Source of the DNA: Glycomyces algeriensis
Lineage (GTDB): Bacteria > Actinomycetota > Actinomycetes > Mycobacteriales > Micromonosporaceae
NCBI RefSeq assembly: GCF_027622855.1
Contig: NZ_JAPZVR010000016.1
Coordinates: 1 to 64,000, forward strand
DNA: 64,000 nucleotides
Direction: 5' to 3'
A program made the translations under genes and the position numbers. Of this stretch, positions 32,534 to 42,600 are shown in pieces (positions within the stretch are counted from its first letter, which is position 1; each line of letters begins with the position of its first letter). The notes under the pieces are model-generated. The model was not told the DNA's origin and made no database searches. It saw nothing but the letters and a program-made list of their open reading frames with translations.

Positions 32534-33292
32534 ATGTCGACAGACGGCCACGTCATTCCGAGCAGGCCCATCAGGATGCTCACGCATCTCGAGCGGATCG
32601 ACTGGCACCGCCACGACGGCCACCAGCTGATCTACCCGCGGCGCGGGGTGCTGCGGGTGTTCACGGCCTCGGGCGTGTGGGTGGTGCCGCCCTCGCAGGG
32701 CGTGTGGATGCCGGCCGGCCGCGACCATGCGCACCGCGCGTGCGGGTCGACGGAGATGCGCGCGATCCTCTTCGCGCCCGAGGGGCCGGGGCCCTTCATC
32801 GGGCACCCGACGGTGCTGGCGTTCACGCCGCTGCTGCGCGAGGCGGTCACGTGCCTGACCGACGACGCCGGGCTCGAGGCGGGCACCCGGGGGCGCCTCG
32901 AGCGGGTCGTCCTCGACCTGCTGCGCGGTGTCGAAGCGCCGCAGCGGTTCCTGCCCGCGCTGCCGGACCCGCGCCTGCGGGAGGTGGTCGCGCTCCTGGA
33001 GGACCACCCGGCCGACCGGCGGACGCTGGCGCAGCTGGGGATGGCGGTCGGCGCGTCCGAGCGGACGCTGAGCCGGCTGTTCCGGGAGCACGCGGGGATG
33101 ACGTTCGCGCAGTGGCGCGGGCAGTTCCGGCTGCACCACGCGCTCGTGCTGCTCGCGGAGGGGCACCAGGTCACGCGGATCGCGGGGGCGTGCGGGTACG
33201 CGAGCCCGAGCGCGTTCATCGGGGCGTTCCGGGAGGCGTTCGGGTTCACGCCGGGCGAGTACCTGCGGCGCGAGCCGGGCCTTCGGCTCTAG
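32534..33292 (+). CDS. AraC family regulator with N-terminal cupin
   Basis: 252 aa from ATG 32534. An N-terminal cupin-like domain (WHRHDGHQLIYPRRGVLRVF with His-x-His, then VVPPSQGVWMPAGRDHAHRA) precedes two AraC helix-turn-helix units: LAQLGMAVGASERTLSRLF and VTRIAGACGYASPSAFIGAFREAFG near the C-terminus, ending FTPGEYLRRE. The layout matches NimR/YdiP-type regulators of divergent MFS exporters. It most likely controls the Fsr-like gene. Confidence 0.9.
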   Translation: MSTDGHVIPSRPIRMLTHLERIDWHRHDGHQLIYPRRGVLRVFTASGVWVVPPSQGVWMPAGRDHAHRACGSTEMRAILFAPEGPGPFIGHPTVLAFTPLLREAVTCLTDDAGLEAGTRGRLERVVLDLLRGVEAPQRFLPALPDPRLREVVALLEDHPADRRTLAQLGMAVGASERTLSRLFREHAGMTFAQWRGQFRLHHALVLLAEGHQVTRIAGACGYASPSAFIGAFREAFGFTPGEYLRREPGLRL

Positions 33293-33496
33293 CCCCCCAT
33301 TGCCTTGATGGCGCTTTCAGGTTATTCTGACTCAACGCCATTATATCGATTCAATTCAATGTTTCGATGTCAATGCAGGCGGTCGCGCGCTCCGGCACGC
33401 CGCGTCGCCCGCCGCCTCACCCTGTGCCAATGCGCGCCTCCGCGCGGCCCTTTCGCGCGCCCGCGGCCGGTGCCCCTCACCAGATACGGAGTGAAC

Positions 33497-35740
33497 ATGA
33501 ACGAGTCCAACGCCCGACGGGCCAGGCGCCTGCGGGCCCCGGCGGCCGCGGCCATAGGCCTGGTCGCCGCCGCCGCGACCTTCATCGCGATGACCAACGC
33601 GAACGCGGCCACCGTCCGCTACGAGGCAGAGAGCTCCCCCGCCGTCTGCAACGGCACCATCGACACGAACCACGCCGGGTACTCCGGCTCAGGGTTCTGC
33701 AACTCCAACAACGCGGTCGGCGCCTCGGCCCAGTTCACCGTCAACGCCTCCAGCGCCGGCACCGCGACCCTCGCGATCCGGTACGCCCACGGCGGCACCG
33801 ACACCCGCTCGGCCAACATCCTGGTCAACGGCGCCACGGTGCAGTCGGCGAGCGCGTTCGCCGCCACCGGCGGGTGGACGGCCTGGTCGACCAAGACCGT
33901 CACCATCCCGGTGAACACCGGGAGCAACACGGTCCGCCTCGAGGCCACCGCGGCCGCCGGGCTCGCGAACATCGACTACGTCGAGCTCACCGACGGCGGC
34001 ACGGCCCAGACCGGGCCGATCATGGAGGACCTCGGCCGCGGTGTCACCGTGGTGCCGTCCGGCGGGGGCAGCCTCGTCAGCTGGCGGCTCCTCGGCACCG
34101 ACAGCGCCAACACGGCGTTCAACGTGTACCGCAACGGGACCCTGCTCAACAGCTCGCCGATCACCGGCGCCACCAACTACCTCGACTCCGGCGGCAGCGG
34201 CACCTACACCGTCGCCGCGGTCAACGGCGGGACCGTCGGCACCCAGGTCGGAGCCGAGGCGGTCTTCAACTCGAGCGGCTACCGGGACGTCCCGATCCAG
34301 CGGCCCGCGGGCGGCACCACCCCCTCGGGCGAGGCGTACACGTACAACGCCAACGACATGAGCGTGGGCGACCTCGACGGCGACGGGCAGTACGAGTACC
34401 TCGTCAAGTGGGACCCGAGCAACGCGAAGGACAACTCGCAGTCGGGTTACACCGGGAACGTCTACATCGACGCGTACAAGCTCAACGGCCAGCGGCTGTG
34501 GCGGATCGACCTGGGCCGCAACATCAGGGCCGGGGCGCACTACACGCAGTTCCAGGTGTACGACTACGACTCGGACGGCGACGCGGAGATCGCGATGAAG
34601 ACCGCGGACGCCACGGTCTCGGGCACCGGGCAGGTCATCGGCAACGGGAGCGCCGACCACCGCAACAGCGGCGGCTACATCCTCTCCGGGCCGGAGTACC
34701 TGACGATCTTCAACGGCGCCAACGGGGCCGTGCTCGACACGATCGACTACCAGCCCCCGCGCGGCACCGTCGCGAACTGGGGCGACAACTACGGCAACCG
34801 CGTCGACCGCTTCCTCGCCGGAACGGCCTATCTGGACGGCACCCACCCGTCGATGATCTTCAGCCGCGGCTACTACACGCGCAGCGTCATCTGGGCGGTC
34901 GACTTCAACGGCACGGACCTGGTGTCGCGCTGGGTGTTCGACTCCAACAGCGCCGGCAGCCAGTACGCCGGGCAGGGGGCGCACAGCCTCTCGATCGCCG
35001 ATCTGAACGGCGACGGCCGCCAGGACGTGGTCTTCGGCGCGATGGCGGTCGGCTCGAACGGCCAGGCCCTGTACAACACCGGGTTCGGCCACGGCGACGC
35101 GCTGCATGTGAGCGACCTCGTGCCCAGCCGCGCCGGGCAGGAGGTGTTCATGGTCCACGAGAGCGCCAGCCAGCCGTCGTCCAGCCTCAACGGCTCGAAC
35201 GGCTCGATCCTCTTCCAGACCGGCGCGAGCGGCGACAACGGCCGCGGCGTGGCCGCGAACGTGCTGGGCAGCAACCCCGGCGCCGAGTACTGGTCGTCGA
35301 ACGTGAGCGGCCTGCTCAACGCCTCCGGTTCGAACATCGGCGCCAAGCCGGCCTCGATCAACTTCCTGTCCTGGTGGGACGGTGACGGCGAGCGCGAGCT
35401 GCTCGACGGCACGCAGATCACCAACTACCCGTCCGGCACGGCCCTCTCTGCCTCCGGCGTCGCGACCAACAACGGCACGAAGTCCACACCGGGCCTCTCG
35501 GCCGACCTGTTCGGCGACTGGCGCGAAGAGGTCGTCTGGCGCACCAGCGACAACAGTGCGCTGCGCATCTACGCCACGTCCTCCACCACCAACCTGCGCA
35601 TCGCCACGCTCATGCACGACCCGCAGTACCGGGTGGCGATCGCCTGGCAGAACACGGCGTACAACCAGCCGCCGCACCCGAGCTTCTACATCGGCAGCGA
35701 CGTCACGAGCTACCCGTTCCCGGCCATCAGCACCCCCTGA
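33497..35740 (+). CDS. Secreted PL11 rhamnogalacturonan lyase with N-terminal CBM35-like domain
   Basis: 747 aa from ATG 33497 (GGAG five bases before). The signal peptide spans about 1-38 (cleaved after ANA). A CBM35/CBM6-like module follows (YEAESSPAVCNGTIDTNHAG to LANIDYVELTDGG, about 40-160). The PL11 catalytic part starts PIMEDLGRGVTVVPSGGGSL and has repeated Ca-binding blade motifs (DLDGDGQYEYLVKWDPSN; YDYDSDGDAEIAMKT; DLNGDGRQDVVFGAM; SWWDGDGERELLDGT). PL11 enzymes cleave the rhamnogalacturonan I backbone of pectin. A terminator follows 15 bp after the stop. The 204 bp upstream are AT-rich, with no certain promoter. Confidence 0.93.
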   Translation: MNESNARRARRLRAPAAAAIGLVAAAATFIAMTNANAATVRYEAESSPAVCNGTIDTNHAGYSGSGFCNSNNAVGASAQFTVNASSAGTATLAIRYAHGGTDTRSANILVNGATVQSASAFAATGGWTAWSTKTVTIPVNTGSNTVRLEATAAAGLANIDYVELTDGGTAQTGPIMEDLGRGVTVVPSGGGSLVSWRLLGTDSANTAFNVYRNGTLLNSSPITGATNYLDSGGSGTYTVAAVNGGTVGTQVGAEAVFNSSGYRDVPIQRPAGGTTPSGEAYTYNANDMSVGDLDGDGQYEYLVKWDPSNAKDNSQSGYTGNVYIDAYKLNGQRLWRIDLGRNIRAGAHYTQFQVYDYDSDGDAEIAMKTADATVSGTGQVIGNGSADHRNSGGYILSGPEYLTIFNGANGAVLDTIDYQPPRGTVANWGDNYGNRVDRFLAGTAYLDGTHPSMIFSRGYYTRSVIWAVDFNGTDLVSRWVFDSNSAGSQYAGQGAHSLSIADLNGDGRQDVVFGAMAVGSNGQALYNTGFGHGDALHVSDLVPSRAGQEVFMVHESASQPSSSLNGSNGSILFQTGASGDNGRGVAANVLGSNPGAEYWSSNVSGLLNASGSNIGAKPASINFLSWWDGDGERELLDGTQITNYPSGTALSASGVATNNGTKSTPGLSADLFGDWREEVVWRTSDNSALRIYATSSTTNLRIATLMHDPQYRVAIAWQNTAYNQPPHPSFYIGSDVTSYPFPAISTP

Positions 35741-35755
35741 CCCCTCACGGAAACC

Positions 35756-35783
35756 GGGGCCCGCGGCAGTCGCCGCGGGCCCC
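35756..35783 (+). terminator. Hairpin after the PL11 gene
   Basis: Perfect 12-bp stem GGGGCCCGCGGC (35756-35767) / GCCGCGGGCCCC (35772-35783), loop AGTC, no T-run. Confidence 0.75.
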
Positions 35784-35851
35784 GGCCCGCTGCCCCGATG
35801 AATCCGGGCGATCCGCGTCGTCTCCATTCGTGAACCATCGAAGGAGCGCAG

Positions 35852-36427
35852 ATGATCGACTTCAAAGCGGTGACCGGCCAGGTGGCGTCCCTGCTGGACC
35901 GTGTACAGGACGACCGCCTCGAGGACGCCACCCCGTGCGGGCACTACACGCAGGCGCAGCTGCTCAACCACCTGATCGGCCTGTGCCTGGCCTTCACCGC
36001 GGCCGCCCGCGGCGAGACCGGCCCCCACAACGACGCCCCGCCCGGTGAGCCCCCGACAACCCTGGATCCCCAGTGGCGCAACGAACTCGCGCACCGCCTC
36101 GCCGAGCTCGCCGACGCCTGGAGCGAGCCGTCCGCCTGGGAGGGCGAGTCCCTCGCCGGCGGCGTGACCCTCCCGGCCTCGATCATGGGCCTCGTCGCAC
36201 TGAACGAAGTCGCGGTCCACGGCTGGGACCTCGCCGCCGCCACCGGCCAGCCCTACGCCCTCGACCCGGCCGTGATCGAGACCCTCACCGCCTTCACCGG
36301 CCAGGACTCCGACGACCAGGCCGCCCGCGAGGGCATCTACGCCCCCGTCGTCGCACTCCCCGCCGACGCCTCCCCCCAAGACCACCTCCTGGCCCTCACC
36401 GGCCGCAACCCCGCCTGGCGCCCTTAG
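35852..36427 (+). CDS. TIGR03086-type (DinB/MDMPI-like) metal-binding protein
   Basis: 191 aa, a four-helix DinB-type protein. Candidate metal ligands: His in LLNHLIGLCLAF near 44 and HGWDLAAATGQPY near 126, with a third in the first helical pair. The stretch DDRLEDATPCGHYTQAQLLNHL is the family's start, as in mycothiol-dependent maleylpyruvate isomerase relatives. Such proteins may be mycothiol-dependent transferases. Start ATG 35852 follows GAAGGAGCGC. It is the last gene before the island and has no visible partner. Confidence 0.87.
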   Translation: MIDFKAVTGQVASLLDRVQDDRLEDATPCGHYTQAQLLNHLIGLCLAFTAAARGETGPHNDAPPGEPPTTLDPQWRNELAHRLAELADAWSEPSAWEGESLAGGVTLPASIMGLVALNEVAVHGWDLAAATGQPYALDPAVIETLTAFTGQDSDDQAAREGIYAPVVALPADASPQDHLLALTGRNPAWRP

Positions 36428-36708
36428 CAAGCGCGCGACATGACCGGGCGCGGCAGTGCGGGGTAAACCCTCCCGCGCCCTCGCGACGCCGCGCCCTTCG
36501 AAGCGCTCAGGCCAACGGCCGCAACATGAACCGCAGTGGTCACCGCACCACCCGCAGTGGACTCCGGCCCATAGAATCGATGCATACGGGCTGCGACGAC
36601 ACGAGGGGTGAACTGCGTGGAGGTTTTAACGGCGGTTCGGCCGGGGTTCGGGGCGGGCGGATGCGCGAGCACCGGTGCCCCTGCACGGACGCTCAGGAAG
36701 GCGCGGCG

Positions 36709-36939
36709 GTGATCGAGAATCTGCTCTGCGTGCTCTGCATGGCCTCGGTGGTGCTGTTCCCGATCATCGCGATCTCCCGCGCCGTCTGGAAGTCCAACTT
36801 CAAGTTCCGCCGGTTCTGCGGCGAATGCTCTTACAACACCGGCTGGACGAGCGAATCCGTCGCTGGCGACATCATGTACGCGCACTATCTCCACAGGCAT
36901 CCGGGCGTGCCTCCTCGGGGTCTCATCCAGTGGCGTTGA
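36709..36939 (+). CDS. Small membrane protein with zinc-ribbon-like C-terminus
   Basis: 76 aa from GTG 36709, chosen for the AGGAAGG upstream; in-frame ATG 36661 would add 16 residues. One hydrophobic segment (LLCVLCMASVVLFPIIAISRAVW) is followed by FCGECSYNTGW (CxxC) and YAHYLHRH (His-x3-His), a possible C2H2 metal site. It is unlike any family I recognise. The gene sits at the edge of the defence island, convergent with drmC (80-bp gap). A TAGAAT -10-like element is at 36572-36577. The rest of the 281-bp gap before it (36428-36708) shows nothing else. Confidence 0.55.
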   Translation: MIENLLCVLCMASVVLFPIIAISRAVWKSNFKFRRFCGECSYNTGWTSESVAGDIMYAHYLHRHPGVPPRGLIQWR

Positions 36940-37019
36940 GCCCGGCTCGAGCCCTGAGGTCCGGCCGTCTCCGCAGACCCGTCGCGGCGGACGGCACGAC
37001 GGAGGCGCCGCTCGACGGG

Positions 37020-37766
37020 TCAGATTCGCGTGAGGTGCCCGCTTCGCACGAGTGCCTTGAGGTGCTCGGCGGCACGCTTGGGCGCCGACCCGCCTTTCAC
37101 CAGAAGCCCGGCCTCGAGGTTCCGCTCCAAGCCTGAAGTGGTGAAGTTCGCGCTGGTCACAAGCAGGGTGGTGGCGTCGGCGAGGGCGAGTTTGGCGTGC
37201 AGTTTCGCGTCCGAGGGTCGAGATGCCACGGGCCAGGTGTAGAGCTTCGCTCCTTTGAGGAGGGCGAAGGCGGCGGCCGGTTCGGACCCGGAGATCGCCG
37301 ATCCTGCGCCGGCGAGGATCTCGATCGCGATGGCGACGCTGACTCCGCGCTGCATGGCCCGCTCGATCGCTTCGAGCAGGGGCGCATGGGGTTTCGCGGA
37401 GTAGGTGGAGAGCCAGAGTTCCCGTGTGCTGCCTCCGACCAGGTTGAGCAGGGCGAGTTGGGTGGATCGGACGGGGACGCCGTGCACGGCGGGGCCGGTC
37501 CACACTGTCTCGATGTCCTGCGGCCGCAGGGCGTGGCCGTCGGCGAGCCCTTCGAGGTAGGCCTCGGCCCGGTCGGGTCCGCAGCTGCGGGCGGCCTCGG
37601 CGACCGCCGCGATGACCGGCGCCGCGTCCGGCCTGCCGAGCCGCTCGGCGACGATCGAAGGCGGCGTGCCGTCGGTGATGGCGCCGGCCTGGTCGGCCAA
37701 GGCGACCGGTCCGACGAGTTCGAGGAGCTCGGTCGCCTTGGCCCGCAGCGTATCTTGCGCGCTCAT
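37020..37766 (-). CDS. drmC: DISARM protein DrmC, phospholipase D-like
   Basis: 248 aa. A single HKD motif is present: KLHAKLALAD then LVTSANFTTSGLERN near residues 188-215, so two chains would have to pair to build the usual two-HKD active site. A helical N-terminal half (1-100) precedes it. DrmC is a PLD-family protein present in class 1 and class 2 DISARM but found dispensable in the published system. The ATG at 37766 overlaps the drmB stop in an ATGA arrangement. It is the last gene of the drmABC operon. Confidence 0.9.
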   Translation of the reverse strand: MSAQDTLRAKATELLELVGPVALADQAGAITDGTPPSIVAERLGRPDAAPVIAAVAEAARSCGPDRAEAYLEGLADGHALRPQDIETVWTGPAVHGVPVRSTQLALLNLVGGSTRELWLSTYSAKPHAPLLEAIERAMQRGVSVAIAIEILAGAGSAISGSEPAAAFALLKGAKLYTWPVASRPSDAKLHAKLALADATTLLVTSANFTTSGLERNLEAGLLVKGGSAPKRAAEHLKALVRSGHLTRI

Positions 37767-39619
37767 CGCCACGGCTCGAGGAAGCTCAGGCCGTCGCCGA
37801 GGTCGGTGACGAATCGGCGGTCGAGGAAGCGGTTCCCGCGCTCGCAGGTGGTCTCGGAGACGAACAGGCACGCGTGACAGGCGGCGCCGTGGAGTGAGTC
37901 GGCCGGGTCGGCCGGAAGGTGGTCGGCGCACACGGGGTCGCTCGAGCAGCGGCCGGCCTCGGTCAACGCCCTACCGACGATGCGTGTCAGCGATCCCGCC
38001 TCGGCGAGGCTCACCAGACCTCCCAGGGTCCCTTCGGCGTCCGGGACGGCCGTGTAGATGAGCAGGCCGGCCCGGTCGTTCCCGTCGTAGTAGATCCGTT
38101 CGGAGAGGCTGGCCGAGTTGTAGCCGCATTCGAGCGCGATCGCCCGGATGAGCAGGTGCGAGAGGGTGTGCAGCACGACGTATCCGATGCCCGGCCAGCC
38201 GGCCATGGGGTCGAACTCGCCGCCGCGCCGGCGCGAGCGCCGGCGTCCGCGGAAGTTGCGCCAGGCGGCTTGGAGCCGCTCCACGGCCTCCTCGTCGGCG
38301 ACCCGGGCTTCCCAGGTGCGCAACGCATCCGAGTTCAGGCGCAGGAAAATGCCCTCGCCGAACACTTCACTGGCCGGGGCCCAGGTGGGTTCACCGCGGC
38401 TGATCCGCGCGACCGGCACCAGGTCGGGGTCCTCGGGGTCGGGCGCGTCGAGTCTCGTGAACCCGTGGAAGGCCCGCACTTCGCGCAGCCGCTCGGCCTG
38501 CACCACATCGGTGAAATACGGTTTGAGCGGGTCCGGCACGCCCTCGGAGTCGCGCACGGCGGTGAAGTACTCGTTCGCGGGCAGCTTCTCAGCGGTGAAC
38601 GCCTTCCATTCCGGGGCCTGGAGGTCGCCGGCCTCCCTCTGGTCGGAAGCCGGGACGTGGGCGTCCATCGCCGCCCGCAGCTGCTCGGGCTCGAAGTCCA
38701 GGAACGGTTTGAGCGCGGGCATGTGGCGCATCAGCCCTGCAAGGGTCTTGGCGTCCACGCTCCACACCGTCTCCCTGAGGACTTCCTCGTGCTCGGCCAC
38801 GAGTCCGCGCAGCCGGTCCTCGTCGTCGGGCGGGACGGAGAGCACCGAAACCGTCTGCGGGAACCAGAGGTTGGACGCGCCCACCACGATGGTCTGGAGC
38901 GGCGCCCGGCATTCGCCGAACTCGTGGAGGTGCGGGTGCCGGCCCCGGCAGTTCGGCAGCTCGCCGCGTCCGGTGTCGCCCATGGCGTCCTTGAGGTTGC
39001 GCGCCGCATTGCAGGACTTACAGGTGATGCGCACGTCCACCTGGCGGTTCCCGGCTCGGTCGACCATCTCCAGGATCGGGTACTCCGCCTTCGGGCAGGC
39101 GCTGCCGCGATGCACGAACGGCTCGTACGGGAACTCGTCGAGGTGCCCGTCGTCGCAGACGACGACGAACCGGGCCGGGACGGCCTTCGCGTCCAGACCG
39201 CGGCGGCCGCCGCAGTTCTGATGCTGGAACACCGCCAGATCAGGGCGGGTGCGCTTGTAGTTGACATAGGTGAAGGCCTCGCCCCAGACCGGGGCGAGCA
39301 GGTTGCATCTGGTGCAGCGCAACCAGGACGGGAAGGCTCGCACCGGTACCCCGACGAGCGCTCGGTCGTCGTCGTCGGACAGCGGGATGAGCCGCAGCTC
39401 CCGCACCGATTGCGAGAGGCGCTTCCGCGTCAGCTCCAGCAGCCGTTTCTCGTGCACGATTCGCACGTCGCTGTTGCGGTAGAACGGCTCCCAGTCGTCG
39501 AGGCCGCCCACGAGCGCGGCGAAGTTCGGGAGGTCGACGATCCCGCCGATGCCGCCGGTGAACATGAGGTGGCTGGGTCGGGCCGAGCCGACCTGCCGGA
39601 ACTGCTGTCGCGCGGCCAT
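37763..39619 (-). CDS. drmB: DISARM protein DrmB (DUF1998)
   Basis: 618 aa. The N-terminal half carries putative zinc motifs (CTRCNLLAPVWGE; ITCKSCNAARN; NCRGRHPHLHEFGECRAP). The DUF1998 domain lies in the last third (GYVVLHTLSHLLIRAIALECGY, ERIYYDGNDRAGLLIYT, then ACHACLFVSETTCERGNRFLDRR). DrmB accompanies the DrmA helicase and the two form the core complex that blocks incoming phage DNA. Start ATG 39619 is two bases after the drmA stop. Length and motifs are normal. Confidence 0.93.
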   Translation of the reverse strand: MAARQQFRQVGSARPSHLMFTGGIGGIVDLPNFAALVGGLDDWEPFYRNSDVRIVHEKRLLELTRKRLSQSVRELRLIPLSDDDDRALVGVPVRAFPSWLRCTRCNLLAPVWGEAFTYVNYKRTRPDLAVFQHQNCGGRRGLDAKAVPARFVVVCDDGHLDEFPYEPFVHRGSACPKAEYPILEMVDRAGNRQVDVRITCKSCNAARNLKDAMGDTGRGELPNCRGRHPHLHEFGECRAPLQTIVVGASNLWFPQTVSVLSVPPDDEDRLRGLVAEHEEVLRETVWSVDAKTLAGLMRHMPALKPFLDFEPEQLRAAMDAHVPASDQREAGDLQAPEWKAFTAEKLPANEYFTAVRDSEGVPDPLKPYFTDVVQAERLREVRAFHGFTRLDAPDPEDPDLVPVARISRGEPTWAPASEVFGEGIFLRLNSDALRTWEARVADEEAVERLQAAWRNFRGRRRSRRRGGEFDPMAGWPGIGYVVLHTLSHLLIRAIALECGYNSASLSERIYYDGNDRAGLLIYTAVPDAEGTLGGLVSLAEAGSLTRIVGRALTEAGRCSSDPVCADHLPADPADSLHGAACHACLFVSETTCERGNRFLDRRFVTDLGDGLSFLEPWR

Positions 39620-39621
39620 CG

Positions 39622-42600
39622 TCAGGAACCGTCCTCAGTGTCGGGTCGGGAGCCGTACGACCACTGCGGGCCGCGCAGCGTGGGCGACTTCATCTCGTGG
39701 TCCGCGGGGAAGATCAGTTTCGCCTCGCCTTCGGTCTCCCGCATGGAGTTCGCCACCGTGAGGGTGGTCCATTCGGTGCCGTCCGCAGGCCGCAGGAGCC
39801 CGGCGCGGTTGGCCTTGCCCGTTCCGGCCCGGTAGACGAGTCCGCCGCGGAGCTTCTCGAGCTCCCAGTCGTCGAACAGGTTCTCGGCCCGTTCACGCAG
39901 GTACTGCGCCGCTTGGGGGTTCTTCACCTGCTGGGCGCGCTCGATCAGGGTCTTGACCACGTCGTCGACCGCCGCCGCGTTGCGGTCGAAGCGGGCGGCG
40001 GCCGCGTTCGGCGAGGCGTCGCGGTCGCCTTGGCGTATCGCGGCCACGAGCGCCCCGGTCGCGCCGCGGTCCAGCGCGCGCCGGGTGAACGGCGTGACGG
40101 ACAGCGCCTCGACCTGCCGGTAATAGGAGTCGTGGTAGTGGTAGAAGTCCTCGTAATGGTCGAGATCGCGGGGTCGGGTCCAGTTGTAGAGGGTGACGAC
40201 GAGCCCCGGCCGGTTCGCGTCGCGGCCGACCCGCGAGGACGCCTGGATGTACTCTGCAGTGTTCTTCGGCTGCCCGGTCACGACCATGAGCCCGAACCGC
40301 GAGACGTCCACGCCGACCTGCAGCATCGAGGTCGCCAGCACCGCGTCGGTGCGGGAGCCGCGCTCGCGCAGCTCCACCGCGAGCGGGTCCGGTTCGCGCT
40401 TCTCCTTGCGGGCTGCGAACATCTCGCGGCCGATGGCGCTGCGCCGGGCGGCGGTGTCCCGCTCAGGGTCGAAGCCCTGCTCCAGTTCGGACAGTGTGGC
40501 GGAGATGTCGCTGGAGGCGATGCGCGAGGTCAGTTCGGTGATGCGGAGCGTGTTCGCTGAGCCCAGCCGCGCCGAGAAGCCGTCGCGGGTGCGCCGCACG
40601 CGAATCGAAACGTCGTCGTCCAGGTACCGTCGCATCCCGGCCAGCTCTCGCGTGGCGTTGAAGTACCCGACCGGGGTCATGTACGGGTCGGCCGGAGAAC
40701 CGTAGCGGTCGAACAAGGTCTGCCCGGCGATGAGCAGGGTGTCCCAGAGCCGGATCTCGGCCTGCTTCAGGCGCACCCCGTGCGCGCACAACCCGAGGTA
40801 GCGCCGCCCAGGCGTCTTCTCAGCGATCGGGTCCTGCTTGGAGAAGAACGTGTCCTCGACGTCGAGCACCGGCGGCGGGAAGATCGCGACCCGCCGGTTG
40901 TAGATGCCCTTCACCTGCGCGGCGGCCCGCTTCGTGGTCGCCGTTGACGCCACGATCTTCGGCCCGGCCACGCCCTCCTCGGTCTCCCACTGCAGCAGGT
41001 AGTCCACTGCGGACTCGAACAGGGCGACGCTGGTGCCCAGCGCCCCTGATATCAGGTGCAGCTCGTCCTGGATGATCAGATCCCAGGGCCGGGGCCGGAT
41101 CACCGGCTCACTTACCACGGCCGGAAGCTTGCCTTTCGGCACATGCTTTCCCCCGCAACCGATCCGCTCGTCCAAGTCGGGGTGGCGGTAGCCGTGCCTC
41201 GGGCACTTCGACCGCGTCTGCCCGAACAGCAGCCCCGCCTCGCCCTTCCAGGGCAGCTGCGCCAGCTTGTCCACTGTGGCGATCATGAAGGCGGGCAGCA
41301 GCCGGTAGATCTCCTCGTCGACGCTCACCACCGGCACGCCCTCACCGGGCGACGAACGGCGGGAGAACGGGCACCGCCCCTCCCCCACCGAACGCGGGCA
41401 GTACAGCAGGACCCGGCGGCGCCCCTCATCGGTTTCGATCGCGTTGGCCTCGAACCGCTCCCCGCACCATGGGCACGCCTGCAACTGGAGCGTCTTTGAC
41501 TCGCCGACCTTCCCTCGGACCTTCATGTCCGCGATGTCCATCGCGGCATCGTCATACGTGTTGGGGGTGACCTTCAAGCCCACCCACAGCCCGATGCGGA
41601 ACGGTTCGTCACCGTAGACGTCCGGCGCTTCCCGGCGGAGCAGCTCGGCCGCGCACACCAGCGCCGACGCCCGCTGGAACTGCTGCGAAGTGAGCAGCCG
41701 CAGCGTGTACCGCATGAACACCGCCACCCCGGCGGCCGCGTCGCGGGCCTCCTCACCGGAGCCCGTGACCCCTTGCAGGCGGCGGATCGCCATCGTGAAC
41801 GCCGCGAGCCCCAGGTACGCCTCGGTCTTGCCGCCGCCCGTGGGGAAGAAGAGCAGGTCGACCAGGCCCTGCGGGCCGATCCTCCGGTCGGGGTGTCCGG
41901 GGTCGGCCAGGCTCGCGAGATTCAGCAGGAGGAACGCGAGCTGGAACGGACGCCACGAGGCGGCGGCCGGGCCCTTCGCCTCGATCGCCGCCTGCGCGGT
42001 CGCGTAGTCCGAGCCGTTCGTCGCCCGGTGGGCGGCGATCTGCGTGTGCAGCCGCTGGTCGGCCATGGCGCGCTGCGCGAATTTGAAGGCCCGCAAGGCG
42101 ATCGCGTGATGCTCGTGGCCCGGCTCGGTGAGGAGCCGCACGCCTTCGCCGATGCGGTCGGCGATTGTGCGGGCCTCGCCGAGCGCTTCACGCGCGTAGA
42201 CCCGCAACTGCTCGGGCAGGCCGTCGATCCGGGCTTCCTGCTCCTCGAGCCAGACCCGGTAGCCGTCGGCGAGCGGGGCGAGGCCGGCCCGCAGCGCCTC
42301 GGCGTCGGCTTCGGCGAGCGCGGTCATGGAGAGTTCGAGCCCGGCGAGGAGCGCGGACTCCTCGGGTGTGGGCGCGGAAGTGCCGGGCACGTCCGTGACC
42401 GGCATCCATTCGGTCCGCAGCTCGCGGGCGCGGCGCTCGCCGCGCACTTCGTCGGCGTGCACGGCGACGTTGCGGCCGCGCGTGTACTGGAGCCGATTGC
42501 GATACAGCAGCCGCAACCGCATGTCCTCGGCGTCCAGGTAGGCGCTCTCGGGGGCGTCCTCCCGCATCGGGTCGTCCATCGGCAGGAACACGGCGGTTTC

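Noticed and set aside
33689-36430. A 913-codon minus-strand frame over the PL11 gene
   Set aside because: Crosses the PL11 and TIGR03086 genes and a terminator; composition is typical of a shadow.
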